In this document: one piece after another, positions 1-12,239 of the stretch | Position numbering within the stretch: the first letter of the stretch is position 1 | Layout of the letters: the number at the start of each line of letters is the position of its first letter | NCBI GenBank assembly: GCA_015680685.1 | Contig: MNCI01005255.1 | Span: forward strand, 1 to 64,000 | Origin: Gnetum montanum | Lineage: Eukaryota > Streptophyta > Gnetopsida > Gnetales > Gnetaceae | DNA: 64,000 bases | Reading direction: 5' to 3' | Made by a program: the position numbers and the translations under genes | The notes under the pieces: generated by a model | Seen by the model: the letters and a program-made list of their open reading frames with translations, nothing else | The model's database searches: none | What the model was told of the DNA's origin: nothing

Positions 1-619
1 AACAGTCCTGGATTATGACTATAAACTGATACCACAGAATAGTCCAAATCTAGCATATAGACTACGGTAGGTTTGAGCCATCTACCATTTTTACAACAAG
101 TGTTGGACATTTTAAAGCCTAGCATAAAAATTGCAACAACCTGTACTTTGCATTTTTTTCAAAATTTTCCTTTGGGCTTATCCAAAAGTTAGTATATGGT
201 CCTCTACTCTTTTAAACTTGTAATTTTTCCAAAAAATGTTTTATTGTCTTCTCTTAAATCCCAGTGTATTTTTTACATTGTAGGTTTTGGTTGGGTGGTC
301 ATCCAAACCCAGTTTATAATTGGCAATCTATCTAAGATATTTTTACATTAAATGTTTCCAAAAAAGAATTACAATGTGGACACTAATAATGGCATTGAAA
401 GGCATAAAAAATTAATTAATTCATTTTTACCAATGCCTTGTACAACACTACCATTTCCACCTACACTAGTCTTGTAATTGTAGTTTTTTTAATCATATTT
501 TATAGGCTAAGTCTTTTATATACTAGGTAGTCTCATCTGCTATGACTTTTAATTCATAGCCTAGTTAAATACTTAGTTAATGCCTTTTCATATATCAACT
601 GTACTACCTCTCAAACTTA
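1..619 (+). other. Window edge, non-coding; fragment of an A/B-like 3' UTR repeat at 1-60
   Basis: Bases 1-60 contain the phrase ACTATAAACTGATACCACAG next to CAGTCCTGG, the same short repeat found in the 3' untranslated region of element B near 59045-59130. This suggests that the window opens inside the tail of another element of that kind. The remaining bases up to about 619 are AT-rich and I see no gene, LTR boundary or primer site in them. The distance to the gag relic that follows is too short for a complete LTR of the A/B size, so there has probably been a deletion here. Confidence 0.4.
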
Positions 620-3600
620 CCTACATGGCCTCTATCCAAGATGTAGTTCATGTTTATGACCCAAAGGATCCAATGGTTATAGAGCATAGGCAATCGCTTA
701 GGTAGAGGAATAAGAACCTAAACTTCACAGTTATTAATGAGGTATTTTATAACTTTTTATATGCTAAAATACAAGCCAGTCTCCTCATACCATGTCCTAA
801 GTTTGACACTAAGAATCAATTCAAAATCATACACTAGGATGGAAAAGAATATATTCCATCATCCCATGGTAAGATGCCTTTAACCAATTTCTCTGTGTAG
901 ATGTTAATACAACTTATAGATGTTGAATAGTGGAGTAAGGAGATTAGCTAAGATGAACATCAAGAGAAGCAAGATGAGTTTGAGGTTGAACAAGAACCAG
1001 ACACCTTTATTAGGAGTCTCTTCCAATAATTAGCTTCCCAAATAAATGTTCCTAGTTCAATGTCTCCCCTGTCATCTGTAGAATAATCTCCTTAAGCTTC
1101 TTCTCCTCTTGTTTATCCCATCATGTTTGAGTCAACACCCATTATTTCCACACATGAAGCTCAGCCTATGCTTCAATCTACCTCCCTATTTTCATCAATT
1201 TCCTTTGCAACACAACCTCAGTCTGTGCAATCACTTATGGTGTTTACCACATTCCTTCCCCTCTTCATCCTGATGGGCTCCTCAGTTGGACCATAAACTA
1301 TGCAATCCTCTTATATCCCCTTCTCCACTTTTATCCCTTAAGCTCCAGTGCAAACATCCTTCTTGTTGTTCAACACCCTTACCACCCTAATCACCCAACG
1401 TCTTCCATCATTGTTGTTGTCCATCGCACAACTTGAACCCTTCCAACTCCCTCTATAGCCATTTGTGCAAACATCAAAATCCACCAAAATGCTCCAAGGC
1501 TTGGATTAAGCCTTTTAGATGATATAGGACCTTACCAAAGAGCTATGCAAGCTCAAGGTTTCTATGGTTAAAATAATGGATTTCCACCAAGTTGATTCCA
1601 TTATTCCTACTATCCCCCAAATCACTCTTCTTGGGGGCATTCCCATTTCCCAATTCACCAAATAAAATAGCAAGAATGATCCAAATGCACACCTCACTAC
1701 CTTCGATTTAGAGTGCTTGATGTTATAGGCTTTACCTCACACTATTATGCATATCTTCCCTATGTTCCTTATTGAGAAAGCTTTGGATTGGTATTGTGCA
1801 TTACCTAGGGGGTCCATTGCCTCATTAGAGAACTTGATTTTGTGATTCATTAACCATTTCAAGTATAACTTGAAACCTAACAAAATCCTTGATCAACTGA
1901 TGAAAATCAAGCAAGGGCCTAATGAACATGTCCAAAATTTTATACAATAGCAGAATGCTCTCCTTAATGAGATTCATGATCCCATAGCCAAAACTTACCT
2001 TTTTAACATCTTCAAAAGGATGTTCAACAACTTTATCCCTTAGCTAAGCTTTCTCTTAAATAAATAACATAAAAAATGTCATTGAATCTAGTAGTAACCC
2101 AATCTACATAGCATACAAGAAGTAGCACATGAAAAAGGACAAGGATAGGGAAAAGTAAAACCACATAGCCATAGCCAACGTATCCAAAGAAACCAAAACT
2201 ATGCAAGGACTAAAAAAAAATCAACCAAAGCCCACTACCACCATTGCCCAACCCACAACATCTAATCAATCTATGTCACTAATGAAGAAAGCCTTATATT
2301 GGTACCATGCTCTATGTAAAGGCTCCATTTTCTCTCTAAAAGAAATAATTTCATAATTTGTTAATTATTTGAAGTACAACTTGAGACTCGATACCACATT
2401 AGACTAACTAATGAAAATTAAATATGTGCCTCTTGAACCTATCCAAAAATTCATACAAAGATGGAATACTACCCTCAACAAAATTCTTGAGACCATCTCT
2501 AAGACATATATTTTGGCCATTATCGAAGGAGTGGTTAACAATTTTATCAAATTCAAACTATACTACCTAGATTCATGGGCACTCAACTAGGACTTTTTCC
2601 AAACCAAGAACATAGAGGATGCTATGAAATCTAGTATTGACCCAACATATGTAACATATCAAAATTAGCACAAAAGGAAATATGGGAATAAGGAAAAATA
2701 GAACCATGTAGTCATGGCCATCATGGCGAAAGACAAAAAAATAACACCAAAGTCAAAGATAACCCAATTGAAAGCCCCTACCACTAGTGCTTAATCTTAA
2801 ACATTAGGTGCTTCTACCTCTAATCAACCTAGCCTAACTTTGAAAGAAAGGATTGATCCAAGTACATGAAGTTACCCATGAAACCATCTAAGCTTTTTGA
2901 CTAGTTGCTCAAGAGTGATCTATCCAATATAAAGAAATGACTAAAACTACATATAAGAGGCATGACCATTTATGTGAGATTGCTAAGGATCCCACCATGG
3001 CCACCAAGGATGATCCACCTATGCCCAAATACTTTAAATAAGATCAATTCTATCATTACTACTAGCTTCTTAGTCATGAAACTGATTTTTGTTTAGCATT
3101 AAAGATATTTTACAAAAGATGATAGATAATGGTGAATTGGTACTAGACACATCAAATCCAGTTAGGTCTCAAAACCAAAGCATACAAGTATATAAAAACT
3201 TGATAAATGCCAATAATAACCCCTATATCATAGCCACATTCGATATTAATGATAATTTTAAACCTACTATGGAGCCATTTGTAATTCAAGTACCACCTCA
3301 TGATGAAAAATATTTAACTTTATCAAGTCCAAGGATTTATTTTGTCATAAGGATATCATCATTTGCTCCTCCTAAAGAACCATTCATTATTAGAATGCAC
3401 CCTTCTACCACTAATAAGCTAGTAGCTCATGTTGACTAATGTCCTCTTATGGTAGCTAATGCTTTAGTTCCTTCATAGCTAGATAAGAAGAAATTACCTT
3501 CAAAACAACCTAATAAGGTAGCTCCTAAGCCTAACATCAAGAATAATAAACAAGCAAAGGTGTATAAGGAGGTACCTACACCTATTCATCCATTCCCATG

Positions 3601-3823
3601 GGCTCTACTACTTAAGACACTTCAACAAGTCAACCTAGGAAGGAAGATAAAGAACAAGGGAAGGGAAAGTATCCTAAACCACAAATACTAAAGCATGAGG
3701 TAAAAGTTCTAGGTAGAATGGAGGAAGGAAAAGTCAACAAGAATGAAAGAACATCTAATAGTGACAAATACTTCCTCACTACCATGAAATAGGTTAATTG
3801 TTCACTTAAATAGAAGAACATCT
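620..3823 (+). pseudogene. gag: Relic D: degenerate Tat-type gag with internal tandem duplication, 5' part
   Basis: Translation in pieces of the plus strand gives a decayed Ty3/gypsy Gag collinear with that of element B. About 680-880 matches the N-terminal part (RQSLR then a block matching the B region at 47400-47640). About 1040-1500 is a Pro/Ser-rich linker. Around 1770-2060 is the Gag core (ALDWYCALPRGS, then HFKYNLKP). A second copy of the same core follows at about 2285-2750 (LKYNLR, IQKFIQRWN). At 3089-3439 an open stretch carries the post-zinc-finger part (KMIDNGELVLD) and two PFVIQVPP-like repeats. Many stops and frameshifts make it non-functional. The copy is interrupted at 3823 by element E and resumes at 9482 with protease sequence. 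Confidence 0.75.
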
Positions 3824-4975
3824 TGTGGATCATTGAACTTAGAAGAGGGGGATGAATAAGTTCTTCAAATCAAAAATTCATTGAGACAAAGCACATAAAC
3901 CAAATTTAACATGGTTTCCCAACTTGATTAGTCCACACTCAAAGGGTAGTTCACAAGTACATCTCTAGACTTTGTTGTTCTAAAATATGATTTGAAGGGT
4001 ACCACACCTTGTATAATCTCTAACCTCTACTCCAAAGTGGTTTGATGATACAAAGCCACTCAACCCTGCATGGTCTTGACAAACTTAGAAATGTGATTTC
4101 CAAGCTTCCACAACTTTTACAACTTGAGCTCCACTTTTGAGTGTTGTGATGCTACACACATACTCAATCCCACAGGATATCGACAAGCTAAAGCAACATG
4201 CCTTCTTACAAGAAGCACATATACCCTATAGGGTAATAAAAGAGAATAACAATTACAAGGAATGAATGTAACTAAGTTTTCTGATTCATGTACTTTAAGA
4301 CACAACTCACTTTGACCAATTACAACAAACAAAAGATAGTACAATGAGAAACAATAATAAGAGAATGATGATTATAATGACACATGATAATTACACTTGA
4401 AAGGACATAATTCTTGCATATTTCCCAATGGAATGAAGTCTTTTTATAGCTAATATGTTTCCAAAATCACCTCAAAATTCATGTAACAACTATCTAATAC
4501 TCACTGGAGACGTCTTCTTCAAGGTTGAGATGTCTTTTTGCATCAAACCTTTATTTGAGAGAGACGTCTTTTCCTCAGGAAAGACATCTTTGCAAAGACA
4601 TCTTAAGGAATATGTATTTTATACCAAAAAGATATTTGCTATTTTTTTATGATGTCTTTGTCTAAGAAATCTTCAATTCAGCCAAGATGTCTACTATTTT
4701 CTAAAGTTGTCTTTCTATCTTTCCTTCACTTTGGCCAAGACATCTACTATTCTTTGTAGACATCTTTCTTCAGTTTCCTTTGCACTTGCTCTTTTAAATT
4801 CCACATGCTTCATAAGTTCTTGATGATGTCAACTTTTCTTGTGAGTCCTTGAGTCTTTTGCTCTTAGTCCTAATTTGAAGTCCTTGTTCATAATCTTGTC
4901 CTATAAACATAACACCATACAAACATTCTTTGTTCTTCATTTTCCTTAGGGTTTTGACATGCCAAAAGGTTAACA
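3824..4975 (-). repeat. 3' LTR of element E
   Basis: This copy matches 8303-9481 throughout, starting with TGTGGATCATTGA on the left and ending with CAAAAGGTTAACA on the right. On the minus strand a TATAAAAA box lies at 4448-4441. Upstream of it (4505-4770) are many copies of AAGACGTCTT and its CpG-decay forms AAGACATCTT and AAGATGTCTT. The adjacent interior bases 4976-4991 read AAAATGGGAAAGAT on the minus strand, a plausible polypurine tract. Confidence 0.8.
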
Positions 4976-5039
4976 ATCTTTCCCATTTTGGTAATGTCCA
5001 AAACTTAACAAAATGGATTAGTATAATCACAATATAAAT

Positions 5040-7019
5040 AATTCTCCCTCTTTTTGGATATGAAAAAAAAGGGTCATAGGTCTAGGGATAATGTTATACT
5101 GTAGGTAGAAAAATTTATTACTAAGGATATATCATGTAAAAACCCAAGAATTTCAATCACTCCTCACAAAGGATTTATAGTAATCTATAAAAATGATTAA
5201 ACATTTAGATATTCCATAGGGCTAACAAAGTAAAATTTTTAATATCAAGAAAATCCCTTTATCTATTCACCCCAAGATTCACAATAGGTTTGGGATTTTC
5301 AATGAATATCCTATCTCAAAGTCAAGGTGCCTTTTGAGTAAGCAATAGCAACTCTAGATTGAAACTATGCAAAATACAATATATGAGAGGTGTAACTCAA
5401 GGCTTTTTAGGAAAGGAAGCAATTTTTCATTGGAATATACAATCATAAATATATAAATAGAAAGATAATCACATTGAGCACATACATTCACAAAACTAAG
5501 TATTTTGATAGAGACAAAATATACCCTCTTATAAGTGCTTATTAATGGAGCTAACACCACACATAAAACAAGTTATGCTTTCTTAATACAAGAAGGTAAA
5601 AACATGAAAAAAAACATGATACTAGATAAAGCAACACATTCTAACCTCTTAAATGCATAAAATAGCAACCACACCAAAAAATTTATTTGTCCAAAATATC
5701 TATCTACATAAATATACTCAAGTTTTATCAAAAGAAATTGGAAATACTATTTCGAGTACCAATGAGAGTACTTGAGATTCTTAACAAGATATTCAAATAA
5801 TATCCATGTTTAACTAAAAATTATCACAATAGATATCTTAACTAAGATTTAATTCTACTTTGACCTTGGATACTATACTATAACCTTACATGAATTCTTG
5901 CTCATTTTTTGAAATGTGATATTTTTTTGCTTGAGTATTTCTTAGTAGAAGCCTCCAAAGACTCCCCTTAGATCGGTGACCTCTAAGATGAAAAAAGATA
6001 ATGAGGAACAAGATCCCCCTACACATGTGTAGCTCTCCTTGGGCTTGTATTTTTCAAGGAAGCAATTGTCATATATTACCAAAGTACCACAACTATAAAT
6101 CAACCTTAAGATTAAATGTAGAAACTAAGGTCTTCAATTAGTAATATTGATATGATTTTTTAAAAACATGTGTCTACTTAAAATTCATAACTTACACCAA
6201 AAGCATTAAAATAATGGCTTAAATATCCAAAAGTACATGATCTTAGAAATATATCATCACAAGAAGTTCATAGCATGCAAGATTTTAAGGTTATTAAAAA
6301 AAGATAAAATCCCAAAAGAAATTATTACAAATGCTACATCACAAATTTTCATAAAACCAACTGTATCAAGTTGAAAATGAATATAAGATATAAACTAAAT
6401 AATTATTCCAAAAATTCTCTAATCTAGACATAACATTCCATAAATATTGTAATCATGAATGAAAAAAAATTTGGAATTCTCAAATCATATACTTATAAAT
6501 TATCTAGGAAGTAAAGAAATGGAAACTTACCTTGACTTACCTTTCTTGTAGGTGAGAAGAGAAGATTAATGAAATTTGAGATGAGGTCCCATATCATGAA
6601 GTATCTCCTCATCTTTTGGTTCTTTTTCATTAGATATTTTATTTGATGACTCTATTTGTTAATGTTATTTATGAAAGGGTCCTTGATCAATCATTGAATT
6701 TTCTATCTCTTTGAGAAAATTTTTAATTCTCCACTTCTCTTCATTTTCAACTACTTTTGCCTACAAAATATCTTTACCAAATCCTTTTTGACAAGATCAA
6801 GCATCAATATTATTTTGATCATTATAAGAATAGTTGAAGTTTTTCTTACTATCACAATTTTTACAAACAAGTATTATCCTCATGAATAACATTATCAAAC
6901 CTAACTATGATTGATCTTGAACTTGCATCCTCCTATGTGACTTTCTCTATATTCTTTGGTCATTTTTCAAGAGTGTTTTCTTCTTGAAACTTTTTGAAAT
7001 CCTTATTTAAAGAGGTTAG
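5040..7019. other. Interior of element E without recognisable genes
   Basis: The stretch is AT-rich and contains no open frame with a recognisable domain on either strand. A second polypurine-like run (AAAAAGAGGGAGAAT on the minus strand) lies at about 5041-5055. The pol genes of a copia element would be expected here and appear to have been lost or replaced. Confidence 0.6.
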
Positions 7020-8270
7020 TTACTGAATATTAGCTCTTATGTTTGAGATTTCTCCATTCATTTCAATGTGAATAACATCTAGCTTAGAATTTAACAATTT
7101 CATTGCTCTCTTAAGTAAATAATGTAGAACAAGAATTTCTTCTCTAAGTTTACTATACCTTTCATCATACTTACCATCCTTTTTAGCCATATGTGATGAA
7201 TTTTCATCTATAAGTGCCATGCATATGAGATGAGAATCTTTAATAGAGTTGTCTACATCTTCTTCACTTTGCTCACCATCATTCCAACCTAGATAAAAGT
7301 TTGTCTTTTTTAATTCCTCATCATTTGATCTATTCTTTAGCTGTATCCTACTATGAATAGAGCATTCAAAGGCCATATGACCTCTTCCACCATAGACCCA
7401 GTATTCTATAGAAGAGAAATCTAAGTTAAAATTCAAGATATTTTTACCTCTCTCTTTACCTTTAAAGAGATTGGATCTTTGTTGATTTTGCCCATTGCTT
7501 CTCCTTGCTATCAATCATTGTAGCTTCCTTTAGAGAAAGACAATCTCTTCTTCATGCCCTCATCATGCTCATTGAGCTTCTTATCCTTGGAGGTAGCCTT
7601 TAGAGTGATGAGTTTTTCTTGGATATCTCCTTCACTTATGAGGTTCATTTCATAAGCAATGATTGAAGCTCTTAAAATTTTAGAGTTGAAAAATCTCTAA
7701 TTTCCTTCATGGTTGTAACCTCTGGTTTAAAATCTAGCTGAAGTGTTCTTATCATTTTAATGATAACATCACTCTCCAACAAATCTTTACTAGTACCTCT
7801 AATGGCTATAACAATATCATTTTCTCTAGAGAAGTAATCTTCTATTTTCGCACCTTCTCTCATTTTAAGCTTATCATACTCACTTTGCAAAACTAACAAT
7901 TTAGATTGTTTTACGATAGAGGTTCCTTCATAAGTAGCTTCTTATGTTTGCTAAATTTCTTGGTCCATTTTAAAACCTACTACTCTATTAAACTCCAATT
8001 TATTCAAAGAATAATATAAATAATTTTTCACTTTTGAGTCAAGCATAAACTTAACATTCTCCTCTTATGTTCATTTTTTATGGGGATTGGTGATTCTACT
8101 GGAGTTGTTGACAAGTAGAGTGTAGCCTTCAATGATGGACTTCCAAAATTTGAACTCCATAGATTCCAATAATGCTTACACTCTAGCTTTTCAATAGATG
8201 AATTCAAATCCATAGAATATGGATGGCTTTGTATAAGATGTCTCCTTGATTTTTCGGTCTTGAAATTGAT
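7020..8270 (-). pseudogene. gag: Copia-type Gag (UBN2-like) relic of element E
   Basis: Reading downward from about 8270 the pieces are collinear with plant copia Gag: a tryptophan-containing N-terminal block (YWNLWSSNF), then EFNRVVGFK and ATYEGTSIVKQSK around 7880-7990. An open stretch at 7672-7899 has LQSEYDKLKMREG and IEDYFSR. The last open frame (7020-7514) has WVYGGRGHMAFEC, a CCHC zinc knuckle in which the first cysteines are lost, followed by an acidic tail and a heptad-like C-terminus. Several stops separate the pieces. The usual role is a nucleocapsid protein that packages element RNA. Confidence 0.75.
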
Positions 8271-8284
8271 GACGAAGAAGAGTA

Positions 8285-8300
8285 CCAGCCTCTAATAGCA
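8285..8300 (-). other. Primer-binding site of element E (initiator-Met tRNA type, degenerate)
   Basis: Immediately inside the right LTR the minus strand reads TGCTATTAGAGGC, close to the TGGTATCAGAGC complement of plant initiator tRNA-Met used by most copia elements. Its place directly after the 5' LTR supports the minus orientation of E. Confidence 0.6.
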
Positions 8301-8302
8301 CT

Positions 8303-9481
8303 TGTGGATCATTGAGGGGGGGCATGGGGGGGAGCTGAATAAGTTTCCCAAATTAAAAATTCTTTGAGACAAAGCACATACACCAAATTTAACATGGTTT
8401 TCCCACTTGGGTATTCCATACTTGGAGGGTAGTTTGCAAGCATACATCTAGACCTTGTTGCTCTCAAATGTGGTTTGAAGGGTACCACATCTTATAAAAG
8501 CTGTAAGCTCTACTCCAAAGTGATTTGACACTACGAATTCGCTCAACCTTGCAAGGTCCCAACAAGCTTAGAAATGTGATTTCCAAGATCCCACAACCAT
8601 TACAACTTGAGCTCTACTCCAGAGTGTTGTGGCACTACACCAACACTTAATCCCATAGGATCCCAACAAGATTAATTAAGATGCCTTCCTATAAGAAGCA
8701 CATTAACATTATAGGGAAACAAAAGAGAACAATATTTACAAGGAATGAATGCAACTAAGGTTGCTAATCCTTGTACTCTAAGGCACAACTCACATTGACC
8801 AATTATAGTACACAAAAGATAGTTGAATGAGAAGCAATAACAAGAGAATTACAATTACAATAATTGCTTGACAATTACACTTGAAGGTACATAATACTTG
8901 CACATTTTCCAATGGAATGAAGTCTTCTTATAGGTAATATGTTTCCAAAATCACCTTGAAATTCATGCAATGGATATCTAACAATTACTAGAGATGTCTT
9001 CTTTAAGGCTAAGATGTCTTTCTACTTCAGACCTTTATTTGGGAGATATGTCTTTTCTTTAGGAAAGATGTCTTTGCAAAGCCAACTTCAAGAAGATGTC
9101 TTTTTGGTGCAAAAGACATCTACTATTATTTGAAGACATATTTTTTTAAGTAATATTTAATTCAACTAAGACATATACTCTTTTCTAAAGACATGTTTCT
9201 ATCTTTTCTTTACTTCAGCCAAGACATTTACTATTCTTTAGAAAGGTCTTTCATTAGTTTCCTTTGTACTTGAAATCTTCATTTCTTATCCTTACTCTTT
9301 GAACTTATACATGCTTCACAAGTTCTTAATGATGTTAACTTTACTTATGAGTCCTTGAGTCTTTTCCTCTTAATTCTAATTTGAAGTCCTTATCCATAAC
9401 CTTGTCCTGTAAATACAACACCACACATAGATCCTTTGTTCTCCATTTTCCTTAAGGTTTTGACATAGCAAAAGGTCGACA
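8303..9481 (-). repeat. 5' LTR of element E
   Basis: Counterpart of 3824-4975. The left end is TGTGGATCATTGA and the right end CAAAAGGTCGACA. Upstream of a TATA-like box near 8927-8934 (minus) it carries the same field of AAGACGTCTT-type palindromes at about 8995-9250, more decayed than in the other LTR. A G-run near 8316-8331 distinguishes it from its partner. Confidence 0.8.
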
Positions 9482-9720
9482 CACCTCTTTAAGCTTATAT
9501 GATCTAGTGATGACTTCCTCTACTCATCGTCAAGCCTTGGTTAAAATGTTGTTGTCTATTCTGGTTAGCAAAGATATTCATGCCAACGAAGAGTCAATTC
9601 ATGTAGGAATGGTATCACCTTTACCTAGGAAATAAATGAAGTTAGCTACCTTAGTGTTTTGTGACAATGAGATAAAGACAAATCTATAGAGTGGTGTAGG
9701 GGTGTTACACCTTGATAAAT
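9482..9720 (+). pseudogene. Relic D: protease-region continuation after element E
   Basis: After E the plus strand resumes with a segment that lines up with the start of the protease frame of B (50432 onward). The match includes a SLSLYDLV-like start, the THRQALVKML block and ILVSKD. Joining across E restores collinearity, which shows that E inserted into an older gag-pro sequence. The frame ends in stops near 9640-9720 before any protease active site. Confidence 0.6.
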
Positions 9721-9980
9721 CCTAATAGGATCCAATCCATAACATCTAACTAGATCTAGCTTAGAAAATAAGAATAACATAATAACTCTAGAAAATATTT
9801 CTTATATTGAGATAACTCTCAAAATACATAGAAAATACATCAAAGATGAGGAGCCAAGCTTAACTCACAACTGTCCCAAGGATCTTAGAGGCCACACTTG
9901 TCCTCTCTCAATCATCAACTACTTAGAATGGAGTCCAAGCTCAAGATAAGACACCTATCAGAGATTCTCCTAATCTATCT
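9721..9980. other. Non-coding spacer before LTR C
   Basis: No recognisable gene. It separates the D relic from the start of the C LTR. Confidence 0.5.
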
Positions 9981-11891
9981 TGAAACACCATAAAATTTCA
10001 GGACCTTCATGCTTCACTAGGGTCTTGGAATTTAGGTAAAGAATTCCACAAGTGTAGCATCATGACAGTTTGGTAGGAAAATGTAGGCACTGAGGTTAGA
10101 CCATCTAGTCTGGCAAGTTTTCTATCTCTAGAGCTGACAGGCTTGATGGACTCTCCGGCCTGCCCACTTGGACAATTCACCCAGTTGACAGTTTACTCAG
10201 AAACAATGCTAGGAGTTGCTGAAAGTGTTTGGGATAAGCGAAGTAGTTTGGAAATTTTTCTAGTGAAGAAGTTTGCTATGCTACACTACGCTATGCACCG
10301 CAAAAATCCTCGAAAGACAGTTGCTCAAGCATTCAAGTGAGAATTGATAGAATGATTGCAGAGCAAGTCAAAAATTTGGTCAACGCATGGTGCTATGATA
10401 TGCTATGCTACGTAGTGTAGCACAGTATAGCAAAGGTGAAAAAAAAAGGCTCGGCTTGCCAAGGGAATCTAATAAGAAAGTTTCACTTGGCAAACACTCT
10501 GGCCTCCAAAACTAGTTGCCCTGTTTAGCCCCAGGCCTTGAGCAAAGTCTCATACTAGAAAATAGTAGATTGAATGAAAAATTAGGATACGTTGGCTGCT
10601 ATGGTGTGCTACGCTACATAGCATAGAACAACGTAGCAACAATACAAGAATAGTAGAAAATGTTTTAAATATAAGTTCAGCAAGTTCATAGGCTTCTCAT
10701 CATAAAGGATAAAATTATAGTTAGCATGATGAAGCCTCAAAAAAATGCTTTCAGCTCAAACATAAGTTTCAGTTAAAACTAGTGGCTATGCTATGCTATG
10801 CTACATAGTGTAGCACAACATAGCAAGTATCCATTTACACTACACTAATAAACTTGACAATGTGAGTAACACTACATTGCTACAGAAGCATCAAGATGTC
10901 TTTACGTAGTTCTAGAACTTGTTGACAACAATCTTCTTCATTCTGGCATCTCCTTGGTGGAATCAAAAATTTTACTCCATTTGGAACATCCCTTGGTTAG
11001 CTTCCAAAATATTGTTCCTACACTTGACCCTGCTCATAAGAGTAGGGAAGACGTAGTCCTAAGGAAATTAGCTCCATTTTTGTTTGCATTGTTATCACAC
11101 TGATTTCAACATAGAGTCTTGAAGGCATAGTCACAATATAGCCAAGATTACATCTAGCATTGCACACCTACACAGTATAGGCACATCAACATCTTGTGGG
11201 GTCTAGGACACGTGTCATCTAGGCTCCATTTCTTGCTTGCTCCTGGTCCTATAAATACCCTAATAGACAACACTCAAAGGGTGGTACATTTCTTGCTTGC
11301 TCCTGGCTTTTTTATTTAAAGAGTTGGCATTTTTGCATCGACAGGGGTGGTTGGCTTGTTGGATTTTTGCATTGGTTGGTTGGCTTCTTGATTGGCTTCT
11401 TAGCAAATAGAGTTGGGTTCTTAGCAAATAGAGTTGGCTTCTTGTTATAGTTGGCTTTTAAGTTGGCTCTTAGAAGGCATAGTTGGCATTTTCCTTGAAC
11501 ATTCTAGTTTACCTTGCATAAGAAGTGCATCTTTGGCATTGTATAACCTCTTTTACACCCTTCAAACAAAGTAAAGAATCGAATCCACGACCTTGGGATA
11601 GTGCATTTTCTTACCTAAGTTTGTTTTTCCATTTCTTTACTATTATCATTATTTTGCATTATTTTCCCTATTCTGCATTTATTGATCATCAATTTAGCTC
11701 ACATGTCTCACCTTCGAAACAAAGTTTAAATAAGGTTAAGATACACTGACTAAGTCCTTATTTGATTGACTAGACCGTTCAGGGTGCACTATTTCCATTT
11801 TTTCTAGCATGGCCCTCGTACGGATCTAGGGTTAAATTGTTCACCTAGCAACCTCTCAGTGCTCTAGCCACTAATGTTTTCAGTTGTTATA
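9981..11891 (+). repeat. 5' LTR of element C, plus-strand copy
   Basis: The start TGAAACACCATAAAATTT resembles the LTR start of A and B (TGAAACACCACAAAATTT). The end is placed about five bases before a primer-site sequence at 11896. TATAAATA is at 11250-11257. Upstream of it, between 10265 and 10860, lie repeated palindromic phrases built on GCTACGTAGC and GCTATGCTAC. The inverted copy at 30651-32497 shares the whole arrangement, which supports both boundaries. No matching 3' LTR in the same orientation was found. Confidence 0.7.
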
Positions 11892-11895
11892 GTTT

Positions 11896-11914
11896 TGGCA
11901 CAAGAAGGAGGACC
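11896..11914 (+). other. Primer-binding site of C (plus copy)
   Basis: TGGCACAAGAAGGAGG directly follows the LTR. The corresponding sites are TGGCACTAGAAGGAGGG in the inverted C copy and TGGCGCTAGAAGGAGGG in B. The shared core indicates that the families use the same or a closely related tRNA, which I cannot name with confidence. Confidence 0.6.
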
Positions 11915-12239
11915 TTTTAATGCCTTTTCCATGTCATACGGGTAGTCCTACATGCTCTTTGTACTACATCATGCACTAGCATAAACGTGACACCCTTTTG
12001 TGGTTTTGTACACATCGTGTGATGCAGATTTGTTGCGACGATGGTTCCTCTAGAATCCAGAAGGATGAGAAGCCTTTGATCTCATATTCACTTCTATGTT
12101 TTCTAGTTTGTGATTTTCTTATTCTTTACCATGTAAGATGATTCTGACAATGACCGCTATTTCTACTTTAAGCCTTGAGGCTCCTTTCTTAGCCCAAGGC
12201 ACCATTCCAATCCCTTAGGATTGGACACTTGTTGCTTGA

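Larger units (their letters stand above)
3824..9481 (-). mobile_element. Element E: Ty1/copia-type LTR retrotransposon retaining only gag
   Basis: Two direct repeats of about 1.15-1.18 kb (3824-4975 and 8303-9481) bound a 3.3-kb interior. On the minus strand both begin TGT and end CA. The flanking five bases are catct on the left (3819-3823) and cacct on the right (9482-9486), a target duplication with one difference. Next to the right LTR is a primer-site-like stretch, and next to the left LTR a purine-rich tract, in the order expected for a minus-strand element. Only a Gag relic is recognisable inside; no protease, integrase, RT or RNase H was seen. It resembles a gag-bearing large retrotransposon derivative that would need enzymes in trans. 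It is inserted in the gag-pro relic D. Confidence 0.8.
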
